From assembly GCA_003991915.1 (NCBI GenBank), contig RQTK01000002.1, positions 122,595 to 186,594 of the forward strand: a DNA stretch of 64,000 nt, given 5' to 3'. A program made the position numbers and the translations under genes. Within the stretch, counting starts at the first letter, position 1. Each line of letters starts with the position of its first letter. The notes under the pieces were generated by a model. That model was given only the letters and a program-made list of their open reading frames with translations, made no database searches and was not told the origin of the DNA. This stretch comes from Elysia chlorotica (taxonomy: Eukaryota > Mollusca > Gastropoda > Plakobranchidae). Shown in pieces: positions 15,101-28,100 of this stretch.

Positions 15101-18100
15101 TTTTAAATATAGACCTTGTAAAAAACTCTTTTGCACTCTGCCTAAAAAATCTCAACAAGTTCAAGAGGAATGAATATTTCTATGTGTATTGCACTGAATT
15201 TCAGTAGATGTAAATTGATTATTTAAAAAATATCCATCGCTCAATATATTGATGTAGCTTGATATTAAAGTAGAATTGAGTATACAAAGTCAGTCTAATT
15301 TAAGTCTGTTTCACTATCAACTGCAAATCAGTGCTGAAGTCAATTTTGTAGCCTTCAATATTAACACTTGTGGAAATTGTTAACAACTTGGTTAAAATTT
15401 GTTTATTTTTATTTTGCTTTTTTTGTCTGGGGTAGCTTTACCTCCATTTTGAAAAGAATATAGTACACATTTTCAATTTTTCTGTACCTTAGACTTTATC
15501 CAACTAAACGTATGAATATTGTGTACCCAAACTTTAGTCCTATGACAGCAGTGTGTTTGGTGTTTGTATAGCAATGAAAAAGTATACTCAAAGAATCACC
15601 CAAACTTCATTTAAAACTTTCTTTATAACAGGCCTCAGTCAAGAACAAGCAGATACACTTTGGGAATGCTTAGCAACAAATCCAGACAGCTGTGACTCCT
15701 GCCTCAGTTGGTTTTATGACCAGGCGCGGAGGAAAGAAAACCATGCTCTGGATCTCAACACTTTGAAGCATATCTTCATTAATAAGGTAATAAAGAAACT
15801 TTGGGGATAGTTAAAAAACGAGGTACTAGAATCCTCTATTTGTGTGTGTGTGTGTGTTGTTGTTTTTTTAATCTCTCTCACTTTTTTTTATCTGAACAAT
15901 TTCATGTAGATATCTGAACTGTGGTCATTATCAAGTATCATCTCTCACTTCAACCTGTGATGAACATTTATTTAGGGATACATAAATTGTTATTTCCCTT
16001 TTTGATTGAATTCATCTATATTGTAATACAGCTTGATTCATGTGTAAACCTGTATTTAGTTGAGTTTTTAAGCAGATGAATTCCAAATAATGTAATTCTG
16101 TGTACTGTGTCTTAAGTATGGATCTGGTTGAATATTCTTTTCTTGAAATAAAATTGTTTATAGATTCCCATTAATTTTTTTAACTGCATTCACAATATAA
16201 CAGTTACAGGAATCACCCTCAGCAAGGCCAGAATTAAATTAGCAGATAATTTGCATAATATACTTTTTAAGTACAAGTACGTTTTTTTAAATAAAAATGT
16301 TAACAGCAAAAAAAAAAATATGCTGACAATTCTTCATCTGGAGAAAATTAAAAAAAATATTTGTTAATAGATTCCTATTCATTTTTTCAACTGCATCTAC
16401 AATATAACGGTTAGATAGTTATGTTACATTTTGAAGCTGTGAGATTTAGGATGCATTCAATAAGCAAGTTGCAGCTTAATGCTCATTACTGCTTTAAATT
16501 ATTAAATTCCTAAAGTAAAATAAGGTTGAAAATCAACTTTCAGAAGAGCTGATAAGTTAACACAGTAACATTTAACTTTATTATAATTATTTGATTGTAA
16601 CTTTATTTTTCATTTTTTTTTACATAAACATCAGAAATTGTTGATCTGGTTAAATTGTGATGTACAGTTATATCCTAAACTCTGTAAAAGCTTTCTTCTG
16701 TACTTTGATGTTATTACTCAGAATATATTTAATGTTTTATTTTGTTTTGTTACGTTTTTAGATGCCAAAGCTGAAGGCAGAGACAATGCCCATGATAGGG
16801 CTGAATTTGTTCCAGCAGTTGTCAAACATCACTTTCTTGTCACTAGGAGGAAAATCATCCCTGACAGAAGATCAGGCAAGAATAGTTATATTGTCTCCAA
16901 GAGAGAGAATTAATAGGTTTTTAGTCATGGGTTTTATTAGCATCATAGAATAATTTTATGCTGAGCATAACAAAGGAGGAAACATTTCTATTATTTTAAT
17001 GAAAATTAATTTTGAGTATGATTTTTTTTACCAAAGCTACAAGAATTAATAAAAAACAAATCTGAGTCCAATTTTGTATTTAAGAAAAAAAAACAACACA
17101 TGCTCCTGTCAAAATATGTTCAAAGCAAATATACAAACAATTACACAAAAAATAGTCTGCATGTAGAAAAATAATTATTTCAAAGAGTAACTGTTGCCCT
17201 CTTTGATAACTTCATCCATATTACTTTATTTTATTTCATTTTTTTGTGTTTGCTCCTCATTAATTTTTACTTCATCGACCAATTCATCCAACTTGACATA
17301 ATATCACATATTTTTTCTTCCCATACAGGCTTGTGGTATGGATCAGCTGTGGGAGATTGCGCTCAAAGCTATCAACAAATCAGTGTCTACAGAAGCCATA
17401 CACATTCTCAACAACTATTACATCAACTATGGAGGGGGAACTCTGGATAAGGAAGAGGAGTTTGTTCACAGATGCATGACCAATCTGATGAAGACATTGT
17501 ACTCATTGAAAGAGGTGAGAAGTTTTTTTTGTTGTTGTTTTTTTTTACAGATTTTAATTATATTGTTATTGTATCCATCTGCACATTCAAAGGGATTGAT
17601 GGTCAGACCAATTTTTTTTATTTTTTTATTTTATTTATTTTGAGTTCCTTACTGATGAAAATTATACAAAAGGAAATGAAAATGTAGAACTAGAAGAAAT
17701 TAAATTTCAATTATAAGGATAGTTAGGTTTTTGCTCTGAATCAAACATTTAATTTATTGACTTGTTTGTTCTGTTAGGTTGCAACACACAGTTCTTTTGA
17801 AAAAAATGGGCCTAGACACTGACAGGCACCATGAAAGTGTATTTAGTTACAACCATGTAAACATAGTTAAATAGACTCTAATCACTGATCACATTGATTA
17901 AATAACTGACAAAATCTGTTCTCTCATACAGTGTCTAACTTCTAAATTAGAGGGCTGTGAACATCCACAAAAATAAAAAGCTAATTTCATTGAACTGCAT
18001 TGCTTGCTCACTTATATACAAGCGCAAAAGATGTTTTCTTCAATACAATTTGACCTTTCTCACTCTGCATTGCGTATTTGTTTCAGAACCCAGCGTCCAA

Positions 18101-21100
18101 ACTCCCAGTCATCCAGAGAGGTTTGTTTTTGTGCAAGCATCACCTGGATGCGTTTCGTCAACGCTATGCATACCACATGCATATGTGGCATTTGGAAAAT
18201 GTGCCAATCACAAGTCATCTGCCTGCTAGCCGTCCTCACGTCATCAATATTTATCTGCAAAATACTGACATGTCAGACAAGGTAATTTAACCTTTACCTC
18301 ATTGTCCCATAGCTGGCAGACGGCACATGCTTTTTTTATATATATAGTTTAGAGGTAATTGAAAGGTACATTCCTGTGTTAGTAGTCCTAATTTTACTAT
18401 TCTGAAAAAAAAAAACAACCTTCTGGCACCAAAAATCATGGTCACAGAATGACAATAATAGCATTCCATTCCATTCAAATAGGGCCAATATAAAACCTTT
18501 GGTTGGAGAAAGCTAAGCTCATCTCAAACTTGCAGGTCCAGATTAAAATGCACCCCACCAACCTCGTCTCGGGGCTGTATGCTGAAGTTATGCACCGGTT
18601 GCCCTCACTCTTCCTTATTATCACATTTTTTTCTCTCTAAATTACGATGGATTAAAAAAAAAATAATGCATTCATTTGAGCCATCAAAGAATAATTATAT
18701 TACTCCTGGGAATAACTCTCAGGCCCAGAATGAAATGGACTCTGACAACCTCGCGTCGGAGCTGCATGCTGAAGCGATGCACTGGTTATTTCCACCCGTC
18801 TTTACAATGACATTTTCCTCTCTTAGCTTCAATAAACTTGAAAACATTCATTTGAGACATCGCTGAATAAGTATATACTTCTCCTGAAAAAACTGAAAAT
18901 TTAACTTTTGGCGCATACCTCAAACTCACAGGCCCAGATTGAAATGCACCCCACCAACCTTGTGTCGGAGCTGCGTGCTGAAGTGATGCACTGGTGGGAG
19001 GATCTCCAGAAACAGCAGCAGCAGACTTCGGCAACAAGAATCTCGAGTGACAGCTCTTCTTCGTCTACCCCAGCAGTCACTGCTGCTGCCAACAGCGGCA
19101 TGGTGGGCCAGCCCACGACATCTGCACAGAGTCCTGGGATTATGTCTCCGCTGCTGGGCCACATGCTTGGGGAGGGGCCACTCCGCATGATCAGTTCGGG
19201 ACAGGAGCTTTTCGTTGATATGGACGAGCGCACGCTGGCAGACCTCCATATGACTGATGGACAGGTCAGTTGGCAACTTACATCATGACATCGTCACTTT
19301 GCTACTATTTTGGCATCGGTCATTCTTTTGCCACTTTTTAGATAACCAATAAAAACTGTTTTATTTCTGTTTGAAATTGGACACGATTTTTTAATTAGAA
19401 AAAGCAAAAACCTATTTGGGCATTTTTAATCTGAAAATTTTTGTTAGATAGATCTCATTTTCACCTTCACTTGCATTTGGCATAAGTCTGACTAATGTCA
19501 TAGTCACAGCACTGTGTCAATATGTGAGGCGTCTCATTAAGATTTTTCCTTTTAAACTATTTGCTGAAGCTATTCTGTAGTAACTTGTATGTCTTTGTGT
19601 ATGGTGTTATTTACTATCGATTATGGATAAGGGTAGTTCAATCGTGTTAGCTGGAGAAAAAAAAAACAAACTCAGATGCCTGTAATGTCTCTGCATATAG
19701 GTTAGGAGGATTCAGGAGAGAAATCATACAACTCTACCCATCCCCAGAATCAAGTCATTGGTTCAATGGAATCCAAGTTGTCATAAACATATAACGCAAA
19801 ATAACTTCTGCTTTTTCATTGAATTGCATTAACCTTGCTTACATTCCAATATTGCTCCTTGTGTTAAAGTATGGACTTGTTAAAAAATTTAACTTTAAAT
19901 TGCTTTTCCCAGCATGTCTTTGTCTCAACTGGAGCTAACAGGCAACAGAGAAAAAGTGATGGATCAGTGCCTTCATCTGGTTTGCCTGTCCCTGACAGGA
20001 AAAAACTACCCATGAACCTCTTAATTGCGGAGCCCTACTTTGATGATCTGTTCAAATTGCTAGAGCAGCTCAGTGATGTCAGTTCTTACTTGGAAAATGT
20101 AGTAAGTCTCTGGCTATGAAAAATGTTAAAAAATGCAGTTCTTCTTACAGTTATTGTAAGTCTTGCCACCCATCCACAATATATCCTTGCTGCTGAAACC
20201 AACTCAACTGAACTTATTACAATTGTCAACAATTAACAGTTATCATGTTCAGAGAAAGAAAACTAAAAAGGTTGATTGCGTTTAAATAAGACCCTGATAC
20301 ACTTTTAATCATCTGACCTCATGTTTGATAAAGCCACCAGTTATGTCTTGCAGGATTGAAATTATGAACTTTAATCTATAAGAACCATGCTGTTTCACCT
20401 GCAATTTTCTTTATTGGGTTTCTAGGTTTGTAGCAGTATGTTAAGTTGTTTTTTTGTGTGTGTGTGTACAGGATTGTTTTTAACCTAGTATACAATATTT
20501 GTATATATATATATTATAGATACAGTTTTTTTTTTTTTTTTTTTTCTTAATTTCATTTAGAATATATGCTTATGAACCCTTGCTTTTAACTCCTTTGTTA
20601 ATCAAACTTTTAAAATACTTTTTTTTTAAGGAAAAAGAAAAAAAGGCAAGTTTTCAGGCAGAGGCAAGGCGACTGTCTCGTGATGTGTGGGAGTTGTTGA
20701 TGATGCTTCCTACCAATGAAAGCCTTCTGAGTGGATTCATGAAAATTTCTACTGATCAGGTGATTTATATGTGGTCTAAGTTAATCCATGTGAAATTATT
20801 ATATCTAGTCATTTATTTGGTGAGGATTTTATTTGCTCTTATTAAGCAATGTTTCCCTTTATAGCCAGAGCTATCTTTTTTTAACCTGCCAGATCTGCCT
20901 GAAGTTTTTTTTTTTTTTTTTTTACTAGATACTAGCTCTGTTATCACAAGTTATTGTTTGCAGTTACACCATGAAGATAATAATTTTCACCTCAACTCTA
21001 GGCTTTAATATTTTTGTTTAAATTATTTTGAAAGGTTGTTAAATAGGTCTGATATCACCAAAATGAATATAAAATAATTTTTTTTTTCCTTCTGTCTTTC

Positions 21101-24100
21101 AGGAAGTCACACAAGCAGAGTGGAATCAGCTGTTGCCACCGAATAACCCTCACAAGCTTCATTATTGTCTGCAAACAGTGGAATTTCTTGCTCATGGGAC
21201 TAAACCTGGACACAAGCATGTTACCAGTGTAAATATATTTTTCCATTCCTATTATTTTATCAAACACTTTAATTCACCTGAAATTGAATTAAAAAAAAGT
21301 TTTAGAAACAAAATCATGAGGGATTTAATTGATGATCCTTCATCAAAGCTGCACTTGAAATCAGTGTGGTAAGAGGGTATGTAACAAGTCAATCTAATAT
21401 GCCTGATATATGTATAATACTCATGAATAGCGATATCATACAGATTCCATCTTTGAAACCTGAATATTAGCATTTTAAACCATTAAAACGAATTTTCATC
21501 TGTTGGGCCATATCAATGTATGGAAAAACTCACATAGAACTCATTTATTTCTGTGCAGTCTCGTTCAGGAAGTGGGGATGCATCTGAAGACAAGAAAAGT
21601 TCCAATGTATCTAGGAGTCAGTGGTGTCAAAAGGTGAGTTCATGAAAAGGACGTCTTTGAAATGTAACATTTATGAAATTTCCCGGTGCATGTCCTTTAA
21701 AATATAGTTCTTTATATTAAGAATTATAATTCCTGGGGCACCAACATTAAAATGAGCAATTGTTCACACTGAGATGAAATTTTTTTAAATATTGATCCAA
21801 TATCTATTAATTTGCCTTACAATGAATGTTTTCTATTGAATGTTTGAATTCAGAACTGAATTGTTGTTGTGTGTTTTTTTTCCTACGTTGTTTATTCCAT
21901 TTATTCAATTGGATAAACCTAAAATGAAAAAGCATAACATCTTGTTCTCTTTTTCATTTCTTTATGTACACAGTTTATTTCAAAGGGAGGCCTGACTCAT
22001 ATGATGGATATTTTCATGAATGGCTCTCTCCAATGTAAAGAAGGCACAGTTTGGAATCAAGTAAGTTGAATGATGAAGAACTCCACATTAAAGAATGATT
22101 GAAGATGAATCTAAAACAATATTATTACCTTCTGAGGGAACAATTCATTAGTCAAATTTTTTGTATGCAATGCAAATCTTTTTGAATCATCAAATTACTT
22201 GCAATAAAAGAGGAATTTAATAATTTGTAGAAATTCTTTAGCTGTTTTTAGTAATTTAAAGAAAAAAAAACAAAGTTTTTTGTTATTATTAAAAAAGAAG
22301 TTTTTAACACTGTAGCATATTTTAAATTTAACAACTCTGTTGCAATTAAGTTTTGAGCAGCTCTAACTCTGGTTCTAAATAATTGGTTCATATATTTATA
22401 GAGAAAGAAAGAAGTGGAAAGTTTATCTGAGTCTTATTTTTAACTAATTTTTTTCTCTTGTATAGCTTACGCTAGTACAGGTTTAGATTGACAAAGCAGT
22501 ACCTATTTCAACTTGACTTAAGTTGATCTAAGTGTGAATTTTGTTCATTATGCAACTGGGTGTGATACTTTATCCATTTATTTGGTAATGATATTTTATT
22601 TTGATTTCAGTGGAACCAGGAGTGCTTGGGCTATTTGCTACGCTTAATCTCTCAGTTCTCCGTTGAAGAAGTTGGTGAAGACACAGGCAGTCTATTGAAC
22701 AAGCGTATCATGAGCAAGAAAGCCCTCCTTATCTCCACCATATCTCAGGTAATATCAAAGCTCGGTGTGGATGGAAATATATAGGTCTTGAAGAAGATTT
22801 CTCTAATTTACATGAATGAGGATAGTAATGTAAAGCGAAGTGTAATAGCTTTTGAAACTGCCAACCTGCCTCTTTCTTTAGTATTTTTTTCGCTTAGATT
22901 TACCATACCATCTCCTAGTTCCAATTCATTTTCATTTTCCCACATTTAAAAAAAAAATGATTTTGTGTGTGTCCCATAATGTTGATTCGTCCAAAGTACA
23001 TGCCCACACTCACATAAAATTAAAACAAAGATACGTTTAAGCAATGAAATGAATATTGAATGATGCACTTATCTCTTAAGTACAATCATTTTATCTCTTT
23101 CAGTCAATCTTGGAAAAACTGGATATTGCTGCAGTGGTGAAAATTCTGATGCAAATTCTCTTTGATGCTGCAATGCCAATGTAAGTTGCAACAACAATAA
23201 AAAAAAGCAATATTTAAAAATTGCTTTTTTAAAAACTATTAGAGGATAAAGTTTCTAGAATATTTATGCCATTGGTAAGCATTTAAGGCAAAATAATGAA
23301 ATAGTGTAATGGAAAGAAAGGGTGTATACGTGTATGTTTATTGTTATTTAATTTATTGATCCGTTCTTTTTCATTTGATTTGTACCTTTTTGCTGTTTCA
23401 GGGATTGCAACCAACTGTATTGTGGAACCTGGGGTCGTCGAGAAGGTTTGTTGCATGCCCTTATCATTAGAGTATGGATATAGAAATTTCATTTATCTTA
23501 GCTAGGGGCTCATTATAGGATTTTATTGAAATGACGTGGGTTATTGGTATTGGTAAAATCAGAGCAATTGTGAAAAATTATTTATATCTAGGTTTATTAC
23601 AAAAATTGGTGAGATATTAATTTAATCCATATAATTGTACATTTATCTTCATTTGCTATTAAAATTTGTTTTAATGTTCGTTGCATTCAAAGACAAAATT
23701 AATGTACATTATTTTATAAGCATGGTAACAAGGAGTATTATTATGGAATTTTAATAAATTTATGGTCTATAATTCTAACTCGTATTTTTATTTTTTTCTC
23801 AGTGGTCCAATATGCTATGTCATTTCTAGTGTCATTGGCATTCTCCAGTGATAAAGTCTTAAACTATCTTTGTTCTGCTGACAACTTTCATTCTTGGTTG
23901 AAGAGACTTACACTCGAGGCACCAGAGGTGAGGTTCACATTTTATTACGATAATTTTTTATGACAATCTGTAGTGCAAAATATTTTTCTTATATACTGAA
24001 ACTCATTATTTTTTGCCCAACTGTAATCAATATATTGGCTACATCAGTAGCAACAGATATACATCGCTGTAATGGAATGTTGATGAGCATAGTTATGGAA

Positions 24101-24608
24101 CCAAATTAGGGAAATCTAGGGCTAGATTTTAGTGGGGGGGGGGTTGTGTCTTCACAACAAATTAAGTAAATGTTACCGCGCATACTGAATGTCTGTCATT
24201 TCCATTCACTGGTTCAAATCATCTTTGACTCTACCACTTTCATAGCATAATTCATTCGAGTTTGGCTCATACATACACATCATTTTTTTTTTTTACATTA
24301 GTTGAGCACTCAAGTGGTTAGGAATTATATCTCTGCATATATCTTGTATATTAAATTTACAAAAATTATAATGAAAAACGTTAACGTTAAAAAAAAAAAA
24401 AAGTGTTTATATAAGAATGAGACTGACGTTTTTTTCCCTCTTGGTTTTCTTTTTGACTCTCCATAAAGTACTAGTCGATTCAATCCTATTATTTTCTTAT
24501 TGGAAGCTTCTAAATATTTTGGTTAGACTCAATTGGGCTTTGTTTGAAATCAATTGCTTCGTTGCTTTGGCACAAAGATTTCCTTTTTAAACTTTTAATA
24601 AAATGATA

Positions 24609-24662
<54 letters not shown>

Positions 24663-25080
24663 GAAATGTTTCTAACTTTTCAAAAATAGATATACCTAAC
24701 TACCAAATTTGAGCTCCTTGTAACTTCTCTCAGAGGACTCAGTGTCTCTTTTACTCAATCCCTTTTCACAGGCCCATGTCAGAAAACAAGCATGTCTGGG
24801 TCTCCACCGCCTATGCTTGGGCAAGACAAAGCATGAAAAGAAGGGAACAGCCTTTCTTGCCCCAGTGTTGGAACACCTTCTCAGTTTCCTCTCTGACTCT
24901 GAGCTCTTTAAACCCAAGAAGTGCGAGGTAAATACCCAGTTATTCATTAGATCATGAGCATGTTGATTTATAAAATGTGATTCTTTGTAGAAACAGACCT
25001 ATGTGAAGTAATACAGACTGTCCCTCTGTCTAACACTATATTTGTGTCTCACAGACTGTTTGTCCCTCCTCCTCTCACCC

Positions 25081-25142
<62 letters not shown>

Positions 25143-28100
25143 TACCTCTGAGTGATTGTTTTAAAAATGCCTGTTATTATCATTGTGTTCATTTGGATCA
25201 AATTGTTCTATATTGCCTCAAGTCTAATTGGATTTGACTGTAATTATAATTATTTTATCATATGCACCTTGGCGTACAGTAAATGTTTTTGTTTTTGTGT
25301 GTGTGTGTGTGTGTTTGGTTTTTTTTTGGTTCAAAGCTTGTTTTTAAGGAAGTTAAAATTTGAAGAAAGAAAAAAGGTAGAATACAGTATCAAATAGTTT
25401 AGCTTGAAACTGAATTTAAAACTATGTGATTGTGTATGTATTCTTTGACAGATGGATTACACCAGGGAGGAAAAAGAAATTTATGGAGCTGGCTGTCATG
25501 ATTATTTCATCTTTATTCCCATGTGTTTAGATGAGTTGGGTTCTCAGCAGGTACTTGATTCAGTTTATCAGGGATTGTCCTCTCATAACATTAGGGTACT
25601 CTTGACGGTCAAAATTAACTTTATACCTTGATTGTACGTTCAGTAGGTATTTACCCTTTTTTTTAAAATATCTTAGCTTGCTCTACTCTAAGTACTGTTT
25701 TAATTTGGTAATGGGAAGAGAAAAACAGAAAAAATATTTTCAAAATATGAAGCTCTCTTCAGATTCTTCGCCACATTTCTTTTTCTTCTCTAGAATTGAG
25801 GAAAGGATTCTCACTAAATTTTAAGCGGGGCATCTTTGTGAAAGAAACAAGTTGTGAGGGACGCAAAGCATTTTTTTCAGTAGTACATATCGTTATTGAG
25901 AACCAATCAGACTTTTAAATTAAAATAACATTGTTATGAATGATGTCTAGTAAAATATATAATTATATTTATCTGCATATCCTCCCCAGACAAATGTTAA
26001 CCTAGATGCTCTCCTCAAGCAAGTGACTGACGACATCCTGAATAGACCTTACTATGAGACACACAAAGGCTTTGAGGAGGATGAGGGGCTTTTGGGACTG
26101 CTTAATGTAGCAGCTGCCCTCTACAGACACAACCCTCCCTTTGTTTTCTCCGAGGAGAATACAGTAAGTTGAGATCATATTGTGTAAAGAATGGTCATTA
26201 ATTGATCGCCTAAAATTTTTAGGAGACTGTATTAAAATAATATAAGACACATCGATGTAGTATGGTCAAAGATTTTAAATGAGTATAGACAAAGCTGATG
26301 TCTGAAGTCAAAAAAGATAAGAAAAATAGTTCATGCAATTTGAAATAAAGTAAGTGAAAGTCTTTGTGCTTTTTGTCTTGTTAATTATTGGTTTGGCTTG
26401 ATTTGGTCTTTTTTTTTTTACCTATGTATCATCATCAGCTAGGCTACGAAGAGGTTTGAAAAAGGGGGCGGGGATGTCTGCGCTCACTAATTCATGAGTA
26501 CTGATCTACACATGTGGTTTTAATATAATCTGCAGACATTCTTGGACTCCATGTTTGACTTCTTGTTCCTGGTACCAAGCCCTAAGCACCCTTATTATCC
26601 CAAGTGCAAAAGTCAGAAGACGAGGCAAGCTGCCTATGATTTGATTGCAGAAATGTGTAGTGGAAACATCAGGAATTACTCCATTGCTGTGGACAAATTC
26701 ATGAAACAAAACTCCAGAGGTAAAATGCAATGTAAAATTTTTTCAATTAAAATTGAAATATATTACTTTAAAAAATGTATCATAAATATACAGTCAAACG
26801 CCAAAACATTAATGTCCAGAGAAAATTGATTAATACTATTTGGGAACCCACGAAATTTGTGGGGATTGTTGAGTGGACAATGAGTAAGGATTACAAATGT
26901 ATTTGAAGAGTACTAAACTCAAAATTATGTCCCTTTAGAATCTATGCCTTTATAAATTAAAATGTTTTCACTAAGAGCTGTATAAAAGGCTTATATGACA
27001 TAATGAAAACTTTTAGTTTGTTTTTACTTTTTTTTGTGATTGATAACATTGATTGCTATCTCTAGTCTATTGTTTGGGCAGTTTTTGCAGTTTAACTTGC
27101 AACATTTTATGTCAAAACTGATTATTCTTTATTAATGAAACAATACAAAGTCTGTTATCACAGTGTAACCTTTAAAAGAAAAAAAAATGTACAATCCCAG
27201 GAGTTGAAGAAAAGGAGTCACTCAAAACTTTAAGCTGGGAGGTGATGAAGCAACACTCATTTATTACTATATCATTTAATTTGTTAGCGTACAATGAAAA
27301 TAGGTAACTTTTTTCTTTGTTTATGTAAATATCTACTTTGCAACATTGTGTTCTGTTGTTATTTAAAATATCTCACAAAGTGCATGTTTCCATTTCACAG
27401 AAGCACATGCCATTTATCCATGGGATTATTGGCCCCAAGAAGATGGAAGGGCTAAATGTGGCTATGTTGGACTAACAAACTTGGGGGCTACCTGCTACAT
27501 GGCAACAGCAATACAGCAGCTTTTTATGATTCCCAAGATCAGGCAGTCCATTTTGAACTTTTATGTAAGTTTCATGCTTGGCTAAAATCTCTGAAATGTC
27601 AGAAATCACTCGAAATAGTCAATTCCACATAAGTCGATCTCTAGGGCATATAATTAAAAAATTAATGTATGTAAAAAATTTGAGTTTCATGACCTATTTT
27701 TATACTGTTTTAAGAGTTTATGGGGGGTGGTCAGTGGTCAGGCCCATTATTCTGAAGGTGCTGTGTTCTTGGTGTGGACATAAATTTTCTCTGGACCCCT
27801 GTGTCAACCTGGCTACTTATAGCTGAGGCTCTGAAGTCACAGCAAAAGTAATGTGGGGCAAGGAAAATAATGGCAACCTCCTCTTCAAATACCTATGCCA
27901 AAAACAACCAGGAATCTATCTCTTGGTTCCACAACACTTTGTCAAAGATCAAGAGACAAACTTTACTTTATAAGAGGTTATGAAGGGAAGTCTTGAGAAA
28001 AAAAATTCATATTAAGCTATAGTTTGCTTAATTAAGAAATATCAACTTATACAGTATCCACTTTCCAAGAAATACACTCTGTGTTCATTTTTTACTCTTT

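Larger units (their letters stand above)
11019..26719 (+). other. USP34: USP34 central helical-repeat region (exons 12-35)
   Basis: This block joins the acidic linker to the catalytic core. Exon 12 carries KSEKNMADFDGEEGLSEEEL, close to human USP34. Exons 15-16 carry SVVVSLRLL and WAEKSLNMM, and exon 22 carries LVSELRAEVMHWWEDLQK followed by a Ser/Thr/Ala-rich insert and LRMISSGQEL. Human USP34 is predicted to be ubiquitin-like or armadillo-like here; no catalytic motif is seen. The intron after exon 19 appears to use a GC donor at 16876. Exon 30 is only 44 bp. Confidence 0.85.

Noticed and set aside
18087-18281. Antisense ORF at 18060-18260 and other overlapping frames around exon 21
   Set aside because: Phase-consistent USP34 exon 21 explains the region; the other frames have no conservation.
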